Assembly: GCA_020832725.1 (NCBI GenBank)
Contig: JAFIEC010000251.1
Coordinates: 1-57,223 of the forward strand
Direction: 5' to 3'
Source of the DNA: Paracoccaceae bacterium
GTDB lineage: Bacteria > Pseudomonadota > Alphaproteobacteria > Rhodobacterales > Rhodobacteraceae
DNA length: 57,223 nt
The notes under the pieces are model-generated. The model was not told the DNA's origin. It made no database searches and was given only the letters and a program-made list of their open reading frames with translations. Shown here in pieces: positions 42,258 to 51,033 of this stretch (its first letter is position 1; every line of letters starts with the position of its first letter). The position numbers and the translations under genes were made by a program.

Positions 42258-43876
42258 TGCGGGATGCCGGGGCGAAAGAGGGGGACGGGCCGCTCCGCCC
42301 TTTCAGGGATCGCCGTTTCAGCATCTACTGGCTTGCAGGCACGACCGCAAATACCGGCTGGTTGATCCAGATGGTCGGCGCGTCGTGGCTGATGGTGTCC
42401 CTCGACGGGACACCCACCATGGTGGCACTGGTACAAACCGCTCTTGCCCTGCCGGTCATGCTGTTTGCGCTGCCGGCGGGCACGCTTGCCGATTCATTCG
42501 GACGACGACAGGTCATCCTGTGGTCACAGGCTTTCGCACTTGTCGCATCGCTGGCACTGGCCGGCCTCGCCTTCATGGGGGTGCTGACGCCGTGGCTGCT
42601 TCTGGGTTTGACCTTCCTGATCGGTTGCGGGCGCGCCAGCAGCAATCCGGCATGGCAGACCATGGTCGCGGCACTGGTTCCCCGCAAGGAACTTCCGGGG
42701 GCGGTCGCGGTGAATGCTGCGGGACTGAACCTTGCCCGAAGCGCGGGGCCCGCACTTGGTGGCGCGATCGTCGCCGTCGCGGGCGCAGGGGCGGCATTCC
42801 TGGCGAATGCCCTGGCAAGCCTTGCCGTCGTTCTGGTTGCCTTGCGCTGGCCACGTGACAGGCCGGAGACAGACCTGCCGCCAGAGACGTTTCTGGCCGC
42901 GATCACCGGCGGAACGCGTTTTGTGGCCATGTCGCCCAATCTGTCCGGGGCGATTGCGCGGGCAGCCCTGTTCAGCCTGGCTGCCATTTCGCTGATGGCG
43001 CTGATGCCACTGATCGCTCGGGATCAGATCGGCGGCGGCGCGCGTGGCTATGGCGTGATCCTTGCGGGATTCGGCATCGGCGGTATTGTCGGCATGTTCA
43101 TCAGCAGCCGCCTGCGCGCACGTCTGGGCCTCGAGGGTCTGGCTTCCGCAGGCCATCTGTTCTTTGCGGCGGGGCTTCTGGTCGTGGCGATGGGCCTCGG
43201 CCCCGCGATCACGTTCATCGCGACCGGAATATCCGGCGCAAGCTGGCTCGTGACCCTTTCCAACGTCAACGCCACGATCCAGATGTCCTCTCCGCGCTGG
43301 GTGCAGAGTCGGGTGATGGCGATCTATCAGACGGCGAATTTCGGCGCGATGGCTCTCGGGGGCTGGATCTGGGGCAGCGTCGCCGAGCATCTCGGGACCG
43401 GCGGGGCACTGATCGCCGCCGCGGCTTTGCTTCCGCTTGGCATGCTGCTGGGCCGCCGCATGCCGCTGCGCGAGGCAGACCTTGCCGGCACCACGATCGA
43501 ACAGGGGTGGACCCCCCCCGAGCTTGCCATTCCACTCGGCCCCTCGTCGGGTCCTGTTGTCACGACGATCGGCTACCGTATCGCGCCCTCGGACACGGGG
43601 CGATTCCTGGCATTGATGGACGAGCGACGCCGCCAGCGCCTCCGGGATGGGGCCCGGCACTGGCGGCTCTTGCGCGATCTGAACGAGCCGTGTCTTTGGC
43701 GTGAGCGGTTCGAGTCGCGGAACGGGGCCGACGCGCTGCGGCATCGAAACCGCCGAAGCGCCGCCTCGATCGCGCTCCGGGACCAACTGCGCGCGCTCCA
43801 CCAGGATGGCCCGCCCAGTGTTCAATTCGAAATCCTGGTCCGCGTGGACAATGCCGACGGTCGGGATCCGTCCTGA
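42257..43876 (+). CDS. MFS transporter with C-terminal soluble domain (DUF894/EntS-like)
   Basis: 539 residues from the ATG at 42257 (TGATG overlap with the SnoaL-like gene). Twelve membrane helices span about 22-410, with the MFS loop DSFGRRQVILWSQAF and PGAVAVNAAGLNLARSAGPA, as in the EntS/DUF894 exporter group. The remaining about 125 residues (VVTTIGYRIAPSDTGRFLAL onward) form a soluble alpha-beta domain resembling the antibiotic monooxygenase-like tail often met in this group. Export of an intermediate or toxic substrate is likely. A terminator follows. Confidence 0.88.
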   Translation: MRDAGAKEGDGPLRPFRDRRFSIYWLAGTTANTGWLIQMVGASWLMVSLDGTPTMVALVQTALALPVMLFALPAGTLADSFGRRQVILWSQAFALVASLALAGLAFMGVLTPWLLLGLTFLIGCGRASSNPAWQTMVAALVPRKELPGAVAVNAAGLNLARSAGPALGGAIVAVAGAGAAFLANALASLAVVLVALRWPRDRPETDLPPETFLAAITGGTRFVAMSPNLSGAIARAALFSLAAISLMALMPLIARDQIGGGARGYGVILAGFGIGGIVGMFISSRLRARLGLEGLASAGHLFFAAGLLVVAMGLGPAITFIATGISGASWLVTLSNVNATIQMSSPRWVQSRVMAIYQTANFGAMALGGWIWGSVAEHLGTGGALIAAAALLPLGMLLGRRMPLREADLAGTTIEQGWTPPELAIPLGPSSGPVVTTIGYRIAPSDTGRFLALMDERRRQRLRDGARHWRLLRDLNEPCLWRERFESRNGADALRHRNRRSAASIALRDQLRALHQDGPPSVQFEILVRVDNADGRDPS

Positions 43877-43932
43877 AGGGCTGTCGAAGAAAGCGTGCAT
43901 CCGGCTCTCCCGATCTTCCGCATGGATGCTGC

Positions 43933-43960
43933 GCCCGCTTCCGGGGCGGGCTTCTTCTGT
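43933..43960 (+). terminator. Rho-independent terminator after the MFS gene
   Basis: Stem GCCCGC (43933-43938) and GCGGGC (43946-43951) with a 7-base loop, then a pyrimidine/T-rich tract (TTCTTCTGT). The best-looking terminator in the window. Confidence 0.7.
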
Positions 43961-43984
43961 TGTGTCGGATCTGCATGTATAGTA

Positions 43985-43998
43985 CATGTAATTACATG
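43985..43998. promoter_or_regulatory. Perfect palindrome CATGTAATTACATG, candidate MarR operator
   Basis: 14-bp perfect palindrome, with a further CATGTA at 43974-43979 and a TATAGT (43978-43983) as likely -10 just before it. The MarR gene begins within 50 bp, so this is a likely autoregulatory site. Confidence 0.65.
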
Positions 43999-44043
43999 CA
44001 GATGACGAAGCATCAGACCCGTCTCCCGCTCAAGGCACCAGAC

Positions 44044-44499
44044 ATGCCCGAGCGGGCCGTGTTTCACATTCCCGACTATCCGCTCCACTACATCGCCCAT
44101 GTTGAAAGGCGCGCATATCAGGCGTTTTCCCGCGCCTTGCGCAAACATGGGCTGAGCAATCAGATGTGGCGCGTGCTGGCGGCCCTCTCTTCGGGCGTGG
44201 CGAAGACGATCGGCGAGATCGCCGACCTGACGGCCTGTGATCGTTCCAATCTGGGCCGGTTGCTCGCCACCATGGAAGAGCAGGGCCTTGTGGCACGCAA
44301 GGCCGACGGGGGCGACGGGCGGGCCGTGCTTGTCATGCTGACGGAGGCGGGCAGGGCGCGTCTGATCGCGGCGCGCCCGGATGTCGCGGCGATTCATGCG
44401 TCGCTGCTCGAAGGGTTCTCGATGGCAGAGCGCGAGGCCCTGCTGACACTTCTGCGCCGACTCAAGGCCAACAGCGTGCTTCTGGGAGAGATCACATGA
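44044..44499 (+). CDS. MarR family transcriptional regulator
   Basis: 151 residues from the ATG at 44044, which has AAGG 8 nt upstream; earlier ATGs at 43996 and 44002 lie in or beside the operator palindrome. The winged helix has MWRVLAALSSGVAKTIGEIA, DLTACDRSNLGRLLATMEEQ and GLVARKADGGDGRAVLVMLT. MarR dimers usually bind palindromes such as the one upstream and release on binding a phenolic or similar ligand. Overlaps the MBL gene (ATGA, 44496-44499), so the hydrolase is its likely target. Confidence 0.9.
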   Translation: MPERAVFHIPDYPLHYIAHVERRAYQAFSRALRKHGLSNQMWRVLAALSSGVAKTIGEIADLTACDRSNLGRLLATMEEQGLVARKADGGDGRAVLVMLTEAGRARLIAARPDVAAIHASLLEGFSMAEREALLTLLRRLKANSVLLGEIT

Positions 44500-45554
44500 C
44501 CAGGCTTCGCGACCATTACTTTCCCGGCACCGAGCCGCTGGGCCCCGACGAGATGCGCGTTGTCGCCCTCGGCACCGGGCGGCCCTTCGTGCGCCGCGCC
44601 CAGGCAAACACCTCGTTCCTGATCGAGCTGGGAAACGGCGACATCTTCATGATGGATTTCGGCGCGGGCAGTCAGAAGAACTTCACCGCTCTCAACATCC
44701 CCTACGAGGATGTCACGGGCTATTTCGTCACCCATCTGCATGCCGACCATGTGGGTGATTTTGCCAATGTCTGGGTGGGTGGCTGGGCCGGTGGCCGTCT
44801 GCGCGCCATGGAGGTGTGGGGCCCGTCGGGGGCGGTGCCTGAACATGGCACGAAACATTTCGTCGAGACACAGGTCGCAAGCTATGCCTGGGACACGATG
44901 ACCCGCGTCGGCCTCCTGCCGGAGGCGGGCCAGCACGTCATCGTGCACGAATTCGACTATGCCACGCCCGCGACGATCTACGAGCGCAACGGCGTGGTCA
45001 TCAAGGCGTTCCCTGCCGTGCACATCTACGACGGGCCGGTGAGCTTTCGACTGGAGTGGAACGGGCTGGTCTTCGTCTTCTCCGGCGACACCACGCCGAG
45101 CCGCTTCATGCTCGAACACGGGGCCGGTGCGGATCTGCTGATCCACGAGGCCTTCAACACCATCAGCCAGCTCATGGCGCGATCCGGCTATGACGAGCGC
45201 ACGGCCATCGGCATCGGCACCATCGCGCACAGCTCTCCGGAGGAGGCGGGCAAGCTGCTGGCCGACCTGCGCCCGCGTCGCGCCGTTCTCTATCATCACT
45301 TCAACGATTTCGACACAGCCCCCGAGATCGAGCGCGAAGTGCGCAAGGCCTATGACGGCCCGCTCGATCTGGCGCGCGACCTGATGGTCTGGACGGTGAC
45401 ACCGCAGCAGGTTGTCACCCGCATGGCCGTTGTCACCGATCACGCCTGGCCCAATACCGAGGATCACGCCGCCTTCCGGGCCGCGACCCGCGCCGAGCGA
45501 CCGAAAATGTCATCCTTCCTCAGCGATGCCATCCTGTTCCCGAAGGGATCATGA
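44496..45554 (+). CDS. MBL-fold metallohydrolase (RNase Z/arylsulfatase-like group)
   Basis: 352 residues with a complete two-metal site: HLHADH (80-85), a further His near FPAVHIYDG, Asp in FVFSGDTTPSR and His in VLYHHFN. The N-terminus EMRVVALGTGRPFVRRAQAN is typical of the RNase Z-like branch, but the protein lacks the signs of a tRNA-processing enzyme, and its pairing with a MarR regulator suggests a small-molecule hydrolase. There is no signal peptide. NCBI also names some family members GntH-like (guanitoxin cluster); I cannot tell whether that applies. Confidence 0.85.
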   Translation: MTRLRDHYFPGTEPLGPDEMRVVALGTGRPFVRRAQANTSFLIELGNGDIFMMDFGAGSQKNFTALNIPYEDVTGYFVTHLHADHVGDFANVWVGGWAGGRLRAMEVWGPSGAVPEHGTKHFVETQVASYAWDTMTRVGLLPEAGQHVIVHEFDYATPATIYERNGVVIKAFPAVHIYDGPVSFRLEWNGLVFVFSGDTTPSRFMLEHGAGADLLIHEAFNTISQLMARSGYDERTAIGIGTIAHSSPEEAGKLLADLRPRRAVLYHHFNDFDTAPEIEREVRKAYDGPLDLARDLMVWTVTPQQVVTRMAVVTDHAWPNTEDHAAFRAATRAERPKMSSFLSDAILFPKGS

Positions 45555-45781
45555 AGTGGGGATGCCGGAATAGCGAAGGGGCGGCGGTTTCGTTCGGCAT
45601 GGCTTGCAGCGAATGGGTGCTCGGACCGCCGCCTTCGCCGGGACCGGGTGCCCGGGCCCGGATGCGTGGCCAGCCGTCGCGCGCCCGGGGATCGGACCGG
45701 GACAGGTTGGGGCATTCCCGCCGCCGTCTGGTGATGCGTCAGGACATTGCGCTGCGGATCGACGCGCAATAGCCTTCCTGC

Positions 45782-46270
45782 ATGAGAACCGATTTCACCA
45801 AGGCCGCGATACATCGGACAATATTGTTCGGAGGCGGATGGCTGGCGCTGACCGGGGCCGATCCCGCAGCCCTGGCCCCCGGCCTTCTCGTCTCGATTGC
45901 GGCGGTCTGGCTCAGCCTGCGGCTCCTGCCGGCCCGCCATCCGCTGGTGCTGTGGCAAGTGGTGCGGCATCTGCCGCGGTTTGTCGCCGGGTCGGTCAGC
46001 GGCGGGGTGGATGTGGCGCGCCGCGCCTTTTCTCCGTCCCTGCCCCTGAACCCGGGCTGGGTCGAGGTTCCGATCGATCTGCCCGAAGGTGCCCGGGCCG
46101 CGCTGGGAGGAGAGCTGTCGCTGATGCCCGGCACCCTGGCCGCAGGAAGCGAAGGCAACAGGCTGGTGGTGCACCTGCTGGATATCGACGCCGGCCCCGA
46201 CGACGTGATCCTGCGGGAAGAGGCGGCCTTTGCCGCGATTGTCGGCCAGACCCGGACAGGCGGCGCATGA
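45782..46270 (+). CDS. mrpE: Mrp-type Na+/H+ antiporter subunit E
   Basis: 162 residues: two N-terminal hydrophobic segments (about 12-55), then a cytoplasmic domain with FVAGSVSGGVDVARRAFSPS and LSLMPGTLAAGSEGNRLVVH, the conserved MrpE pattern. The ribosome binding site is weak. It opens an eight-gene operon in which every gene overlaps the next by 4-11 bp. MrpE is needed for assembly of the cation/proton antiporter. Confidence 0.9.
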   Translation: MRTDFTKAAIHRTILFGGGWLALTGADPAALAPGLLVSIAAVWLSLRLLPARHPLVLWQVVRHLPRFVAGSVSGGVDVARRAFSPSLPLNPGWVEVPIDLPEGARAALGGELSLMPGTLAAGSEGNRLVVHLLDIDAGPDDVILREEAAFAAIVGQTRTGGA

Positions 46271-46602
46271 CGCTGTGGCTGCACATCCTGGTTCTGGGCC
46301 TGCTGGCCAGTCTGGCGGGTGCGCTCTGGCGGGTATGGCATGGGCCCGCGCAGTCCGACCGGATGATGGCGGCCCAACTGGTCGGAACGGGCGGGGTTGC
46401 GGTGCTGAGCGTGCTGGCCGCCCTGCAGGATTGGGACCTGCTGGTTGTCGCCCTCGCCCTTGCGGTTCTGGCAGCGCTGGCGGCGGTGGGTTTCGTCAAG
46501 GCGCAAACCCCCGACAGTGCCGGCGATCCCGAAGAGACCCCCCCACCCACAGGCGGAGACCGCAGAAGCCGGGCCGTGAGGGCGACCGCGCATGGTGACT
46601 GA
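46267..46602 (+). CDS. mrpF: Mrp-type antiporter subunit F
   Basis: 111 residues from the ATG at 46267 (overlap with mrpE). Three helices (about 4-22, 38-55, 58-76) with the conserved RVWHGPAQSDRMMAAQLVGT, followed by a hydrophilic tail of about 35 residues (TPDSAGDPEETPPPTGGDRR) longer than usual. Membrane subunit. Confidence 0.9.
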   Translation: MTLWLHILVLGLLASLAGALWRVWHGPAQSDRMMAAQLVGTGGVAVLSVLAALQDWDLLVVALALAVLAALAAVGFVKAQTPDSAGDPEETPPPTGGDRRSRAVRATAHGD

Positions 46603-46885
46603 TCTTGCAACCTATGCGCTGACGGGGCTGGGCCTTGTCTTCTTCTGGGCTGGCACGATCGGTCTCATCCGTTTCCCCGACACGTTCAGCCGCCTGCATG
46701 CGCTGACCAAGGCCGACAACCTGGGCCTCGGGTTCATCGCGCTGGGGCTGGCCTTCCAGGCGGATGGCTGGGCAACCCTGGCCATGCTGGCCCTGATCTG
46801 GATGCTGGCGCTGCTGGCGGCGGGCACGGTGGCGCAGCTGGTGGCGCGCGCCGCCCTGTCACCGCCCGAAGAGGACGAGGAATGA
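46592..46885 (+). CDS. mrpG: Mrp-type antiporter subunit G
   Basis: 97 residues, three helices. The signature GTIGLIRFPDTFSRLHALTK is intact. Overlaps mrpF by 11 bp and the next gene by 4 bp. Confidence 0.92.
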   Translation: MVTDLATYALTGLGLVFFWAGTIGLIRFPDTFSRLHALTKADNLGLGFIALGLAFQADGWATLAMLALIWMLALLAAGTVAQLVARAALSPPEEDEE

Positions 46886-47808
46886 GCCTTGCGCTGGATC
46901 TTGCGCTATGCGGCCTGATCCTCTGCGTGGCGCTTGGGGCAGTGGTGGGCCGGGGCGTCTTTCGGTCGGTGATCTTCTTCATCACCTACGGGCTCTTGCT
47001 GGCGATCGGATGGGCCCGGCTTGGGGCCAAGGATGTCGCCCTCGCCGAAGCGGCGATCGGTGCGGGCCTGACCGGTGTGCTGTTGCTGACCGCGCACGGA
47101 CGGCTGCGGCGGATGAGCGTGGAACGCGCTCCGCGTGTCGGCCCGAACCCGATGGCAGCCACGACAGGCATCGCGGTCGCGCTGGCCCTGGGGTGGGCCT
47201 GGTTCGCGCTTCCGGCTCCGACTGCCCCGGATCTGGCAGCGGCGTTGCCCCTGACGGGCATGGGCAACCCCGTCACCGGCGTGCTGCTGCATTTCCGGGC
47301 CTGGGATACCTTGCTGGAGAGCATCGTGCTGCTTGCGGCACTGCTCGGGGTGTGGATGCTGGCGCGCGATGTCGATTGGCATGCCCCGCTCGGTCTGCGC
47401 TATCACGCCAGGCCCGGAGGCGTGCTGGCAAGCTTCGGGCGATTGTTGCCCCCCATCGGACTGAGCTTTGGCAGCTATCTGGTATGGGCCGGGGCGGATG
47501 GCACCGGCGGCGCGTTTCAGGGCGGCACCGTTCTGGCCGCAGTCGTGCTGGTGGCGATGATGGCCGGGGTGTTGCCGCCACCGCGCGTGGCGCAGGGCGG
47601 GCTGCGGGCAGCGCTTGTTGTCGGGCCGGGCGTGTTCCTGTTGTCCGGCCTGCTCGCCGTGGCGCTGGGCATGGGATTCCTGACCTTGCCGCCCGCCGTG
47701 GCCAAGCCTGCGACCCTGATCATCGAGGTGGCCCTGACGGTGTCGATCGCGGTGACGCTGGCGGTTCTGGTCATCGGGCCGCCGGATGACAAGGAGCCGG
47801 TGCGATGA
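46882..47808 (+). CDS. mrpB: Fused DUF4040 (MbhD-like) and MnhB subunit
   Basis: 308 residues. Residues 1-75 are a DUF4040/MbhD-like domain (LGAKDVALAEAAIGAGLTGV), the part normally found in the C-terminal region of MrpA. Residues about 130-300 are MnhB: PPIGLSFGSYLVWAGADGTG then GAFQGGTVLAAVVLV. So the operon lacks a full-length MrpA; its C-terminal piece is fused to MrpB, and the ND5-like part is presumably replaced by one of the three ND-type subunits downstream. About nine helices in all. Confidence 0.88.
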   Translation: MSLALDLALCGLILCVALGAVVGRGVFRSVIFFITYGLLLAIGWARLGAKDVALAEAAIGAGLTGVLLLTAHGRLRRMSVERAPRVGPNPMAATTGIAVALALGWAWFALPAPTAPDLAAALPLTGMGNPVTGVLLHFRAWDTLLESIVLLAALLGVWMLARDVDWHAPLGLRYHARPGGVLASFGRLLPPIGLSFGSYLVWAGADGTGGAFQGGTVLAAVVLVAMMAGVLPPPRVAQGGLRAALVVGPGVFLLSGLLAVALGMGFLTLPPAVAKPATLIIEVALTVSIAVTLAVLVIGPPDDKEPVR

Positions 47809-48107
47809 GCCTGACCGTGTTCGCCATGACCGGCGCGTCCCTTGTCGGATTGGGGATCTACGGCTTGCTGGCGCTTCCGCAACTGCTGCGACGGATCATC
47901 TCGTTCAACCTGATCGGCTCTGGCCTTTTCCTGTTCCTTGGTGCCGCTGGTGCCCGCGGAGAGGCCGTGGATGCGGTCCCCCAGGCATTGATCATCACCG
48001 GCATCGTCGTGGCCCTGGCGGCCAGCGCATTGGCGGTGGGCCTGGTGGTGGCGCTGGCGCGCCGGTCGGGATTGGTGGTCCTGCCCGACGAAGCGAATCC
48101 AAGGTGA
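47805..48107 (+). CDS. mrpC: Mrp-type antiporter subunit C (NuoK-like)
   Basis: 100 residues and three helices, homologous to NuoK: LVGLGIYGLLALPQLLRRII, SFNLIGSGLFLFLGAAGAR and PQALIITGIVVALAASALAV. The glutamate usually found in the second helix of NuoK is not obvious. Overlaps both neighbours by 4 bp. Confidence 0.9.
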   Translation: MSLTVFAMTGASLVGLGIYGLLALPQLLRRIISFNLIGSGLFLFLGAAGARGEAVDAVPQALIITGIVVALAASALAVGLVVALARRSGLVVLPDEANPR

Positions 48108-49573
48108 CCGCACTTGTCATCGTGCTTGCGCTGCCGCTGGCGGGCGCCCTGGCCGTGATCGCACTGCCGGTGCGCGCGGCCGTGCCGGTGGCGCTGTCCG
48201 CTACGGCCCTGACGGCGCTGTCCGCGCTGGTTCTTGCGGCTTCGGTCTGGCAGGGCGGTCCGGTCACCCTGATGGTTGGCGGGTGGCAGCCGCCGCTGGG
48301 CATTGCCCTTCAGGCCGACGGTCTGGCCGCCGCGCTGATCGTGATGAGCGCGCTGGTCGTGGGCGCGGTCGCCATGGCGGCATGGTTCGAAATGGCGGCG
48401 GCAAGGGCGGGCCCACGCGCCGCTTTCGGCTTCTGGCCGCTGATGCTCCTGCTCTGGGGGGCGCTGAACGCGGTCTATGTGTCGCGTGATCTGTTCAATC
48501 TCTATGTCGGCCTCGAATTGCTCAGCCTTGCGGCGGTGGCCCTTGTGGCCATCTCCGGAACGGCGCAGGCGCTTGTGGCAGCGCTGCGCTACATGATTTT
48601 CGCGCTGGCGGGATCGCTGCTGTATCTGGCGGGGGTGGTGCTGGTCTATGCTGGGCATGGCACGCTGGATATCGGGCTTCTGTCAGCCCGCAGCCCTGCG
48701 CCGGGCGACGCTCTGGCGCTGGGGCTGATGACGGCGGGCCTTCTGGCCAAGACGGCGCTCTTTCCGTTCCACGTGTGGCTGCCCCCCGCCCATGCTTCGG
48801 CCCCCGCGCCGGCGTCCGCTCTGTTGTCGGCACTGGTTCCGAAAGCTTCGTTCCTGATCCTGATCCGGCTGTGGTTCGAGGCCATGCCCGAACTTGCCTC
48901 GACAGCGGCCTTGCTGATGCTGGCAGGCCTTGGTGCGATTGCCGTGATCTGGGGCGGTGTGCTGGCGCTGGTGCAGAGCCGCCTGAAACTGATCGTCGCC
49001 TATTCAACCGTGGCCCAGCTTGGCTACATGTTTCTGGTCTTTCCGCTGGCTGGCGGCGACGGGTCGGCCCAGCCCTGGGCGGCCGGGGCGTGGACGGGTG
49101 CGATGTTTCAGGCGCTGAGCCACGGGCTGGCCAAGGCCGCCATGTTCCTTGTCGCGGGCATCTGCATCGCGGCGGTCGGCAGCGACCGGCTTGGCGATCT
49201 GCGCGGTCTGGCCCGGGCCCTGCCGATGACGGGGTTTGCCTTTGCGCTGGCCGCGATCACCCTCATGGGCCTGCCCCCCTCCGGAGGGTTCACGGCGAAA
49301 TACCTCCTGATGACGTCTGCCTTTGCGGCCGGGCAATGGCCCTGGGCGCTGGTGCTCGCGGGCGGTGGCCTGCTGGCGGCGGCCTATCTCTACCGCCCCC
49401 TTGCCGCCCTGTTCACCCGCGATGCCCGCCTTCCTGTGCATCCGGTCGCGCGCGCATGGCAGGGGGTGCCGCTGGCGCTGGCGGCACTGGCGGTCCTTCT
49501 CGGTCTGCTTTCGGCCGCCCCGTTCGATTTGCTGCAGATCGGCCGGCCGGAGCCCGCGGTGGAGGGGCTATGA
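48104..49573 (+). CDS. mrpD: Mrp-type antiporter subunit D, first ND-type subunit
   Basis: 489 residues from a GTG at 48104 overlapping the mrpC stop. About fourteen helices. The TM5 glutamate is present (LFNLYVGLELLSLAAVALVA), as are the lysines of the proton path (LLAKTALFPFHVWLPPAHAS; ALVPKASFLI) and the TM12-like GLPPSGGFTAKYLL. It should translocate H+ or Na+. Followed by two further subunits of the same superfamily. Confidence 0.9.
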   Translation: MTALVIVLALPLAGALAVIALPVRAAVPVALSATALTALSALVLAASVWQGGPVTLMVGGWQPPLGIALQADGLAAALIVMSALVVGAVAMAAWFEMAAARAGPRAAFGFWPLMLLLWGALNAVYVSRDLFNLYVGLELLSLAAVALVAISGTAQALVAALRYMIFALAGSLLYLAGVVLVYAGHGTLDIGLLSARSPAPGDALALGLMTAGLLAKTALFPFHVWLPPAHASAPAPASALLSALVPKASFLILIRLWFEAMPELASTAALLMLAGLGAIAVIWGGVLALVQSRLKLIVAYSTVAQLGYMFLVFPLAGGDGSAQPWAAGAWTGAMFQALSHGLAKAAMFLVAGICIAAVGSDRLGDLRGLARALPMTGFAFALAAITLMGLPPSGGFTAKYLLMTSAFAAGQWPWALVLAGGGLLAAAYLYRPLAALFTRDARLPVHPVARAWQGVPLALAALAVLLGLLSAAPFDLLQIGRPEPAVEGL

Positions 49574-51033
49574 ACGCAGCCCTCCCCGTTCTGATCCTGC
49601 TGTCGTCGCTGGTGCCTGCGGGCGTCACGTTCTTTCTGGCGCAGGACAGCCACACCCTGCGCAACACCCTGAACCTTGGCGGCGCGGTGGTGAAGCTGGG
49701 CCTGATCATCTGGATGCTGTTCGCGGTCGCCGGCGGGGCCAGCTATGAGGCGTCCCTGCCGCTGGCACCCGGCCTTGTGATGCTGCTCAGGGTCGATGCG
49801 CTGGCGCTGCTGTTCATCTCGCTTTCGGCCACGCTGTGGTTTCTGACCACGATCTACGCCATCGCCTATTTCGGAACCAAGGCAGAGCTTTCGCGCTTCT
49901 TCGGCTTCTTCAGCCTCTGTGTGGCCGCGACGACCGGCCTTGCACTGTCGGGCTCGCTGATTTCCTTCTTCATCTTCTTCGAACTGCTGACGCTGTCGAC
50001 ATGGCCTCTGGTCGCGCACAAGCAGGACAAGCCCTCGCTTTCCGCAGCGCGGGTCTATCTTGCCTATGCGTTACCGGGTTCCGCGGCGCTGCTCTGGGCG
50101 ATCATCTGGCTCGAAAGCGCCACGGGGCCGGTGCTGTTCACCGAACCGCCCGATCTGAGCGCGCTGGACCCGGGCGCGCTGCGCGGCATCTTTGCGCTGT
50201 TCATCATCGGGGTCGGGGTCAAGGCCGCGCTGGTGCCGCTGCATGGCTGGCTGCCCGCAGACATGGCAGCACCCGCGCCGGTCTCGGCGCTGCTGCATGC
50301 CGTGGCCGTGGTCAAGGCCGGTGCCTTCGGTGTCGTACGCGTGATCTACGACGTGTTCGGCGCGTCCAACGTCGCTGCCCTCGGGGTGGGCGAGCCCCTG
50401 GCGATCCTGGCCTCGGTGACGATCGTCTGGGGGTCTGTCCGTGCGTTGCAGCAGGACGAGATCAAGAAGCGTCTGGCGTTTTCAACGGTGAGCCAGGTCA
50501 GCTACATCGTTCTGGGCGCGGCACTGGCAAGCCCTCTGGCGATGATCGGCGGGCTTGTGCATCTGATCCACCAGGGGCTGATGAAGATCACGATGTTCTT
50601 CTGCGCCGGCATCTATGACGAGCGTGCCGGTGTCAGGAAAATCACGGAGCTCAACGGGATGGGCGCGCGAATGCCCTGGACATCGGTCTGCTTCAGCCTT
50701 GGCGCGATGGGGATGATCGGATTGCCGCCTCTGGCCGGGTTCGTCAGCAAGTTCTATCTCGGCCTGGGGGGGCTGGAGGCGGGGGCGCCCTGGGTGCTTG
50801 GCGTGCTGGTGGCCTCGACCCTGCTGAACGCCGCCTATTTTCTGCCGCTGCTCTATCGGCTGTGGTTCCTTCCTGCGGCCGAAGACGCACGAGGGGATGA
50901 ACGCGCACCTGCCCTGGTCGTGCCCGCAGTCGTCACGGCGACGGCGGCGCTGGGCGTGGGGCTTCTCGCGGCAAGCCCGATCAGCCCGCTGGGCTGGGCC
51001 ACGCTGATCGTCGCGCGCGAGTATGGGCCATGA
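49570..51033 (+). CDS. Second ND-type proton/cation-translocating subunit
   Basis: 487 residues from the ATG at 49570 (overlap). Same NuoL/M/N superfamily. The TM5 glutamate is in LISFFIFFELLTLSTWPLVA, the TM7 lysine in GVGVKAALVPLHGWLPADMA, and the TM8 lysine in LLHAVAVVKAGAFGVVRVIY. The TM12-like GLPPLAGFVSKFYLGLGGLE is intact. It reads like an MrpD or HyfF-type protein rather than a copy of its neighbour. Confidence 0.88.
   Translation: MNAALPVLILLSSLVPAGVTFFLAQDSHTLRNTLNLGGAVVKLGLIIWMLFAVAGGASYEASLPLAPGLVMLLRVDALALLFISLSATLWFLTTIYAIAYFGTKAELSRFFGFFSLCVAATTGLALSGSLISFFIFFELLTLSTWPLVAHKQDKPSLSAARVYLAYALPGSAALLWAIIWLESATGPVLFTEPPDLSALDPGALRGIFALFIIGVGVKAALVPLHGWLPADMAAPAPVSALLHAVAVVKAGAFGVVRVIYDVFGASNVAALGVGEPLAILASVTIVWGSVRALQQDEIKKRLAFSTVSQVSYIVLGAALASPLAMIGGLVHLIHQGLMKITMFFCAGIYDERAGVRKITELNGMGARMPWTSVCFSLGAMGMIGLPPLAGFVSKFYLGLGGLEAGAPWVLGVLVASTLLNAAYFLPLLYRLWFLPAAEDARGDERAPALVVPAVVTATAALGVGLLAASPISPLGWATLIVAREYGP

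Noticed and set aside
42524..43987. Minus-strand frame of 487 codons opposite the MFS gene
   Set aside because: Arg/Gln/His-rich antisense of membrane helices.
45551..45772. A 73-codon frame overlapping the MBL gene stop by ATGA
   Set aside because: The overlap looks like translational coupling, but the product is an Arg/Gly/Pro-rich string without structure and the 227-bp gap before mrpE shows no coding signature.
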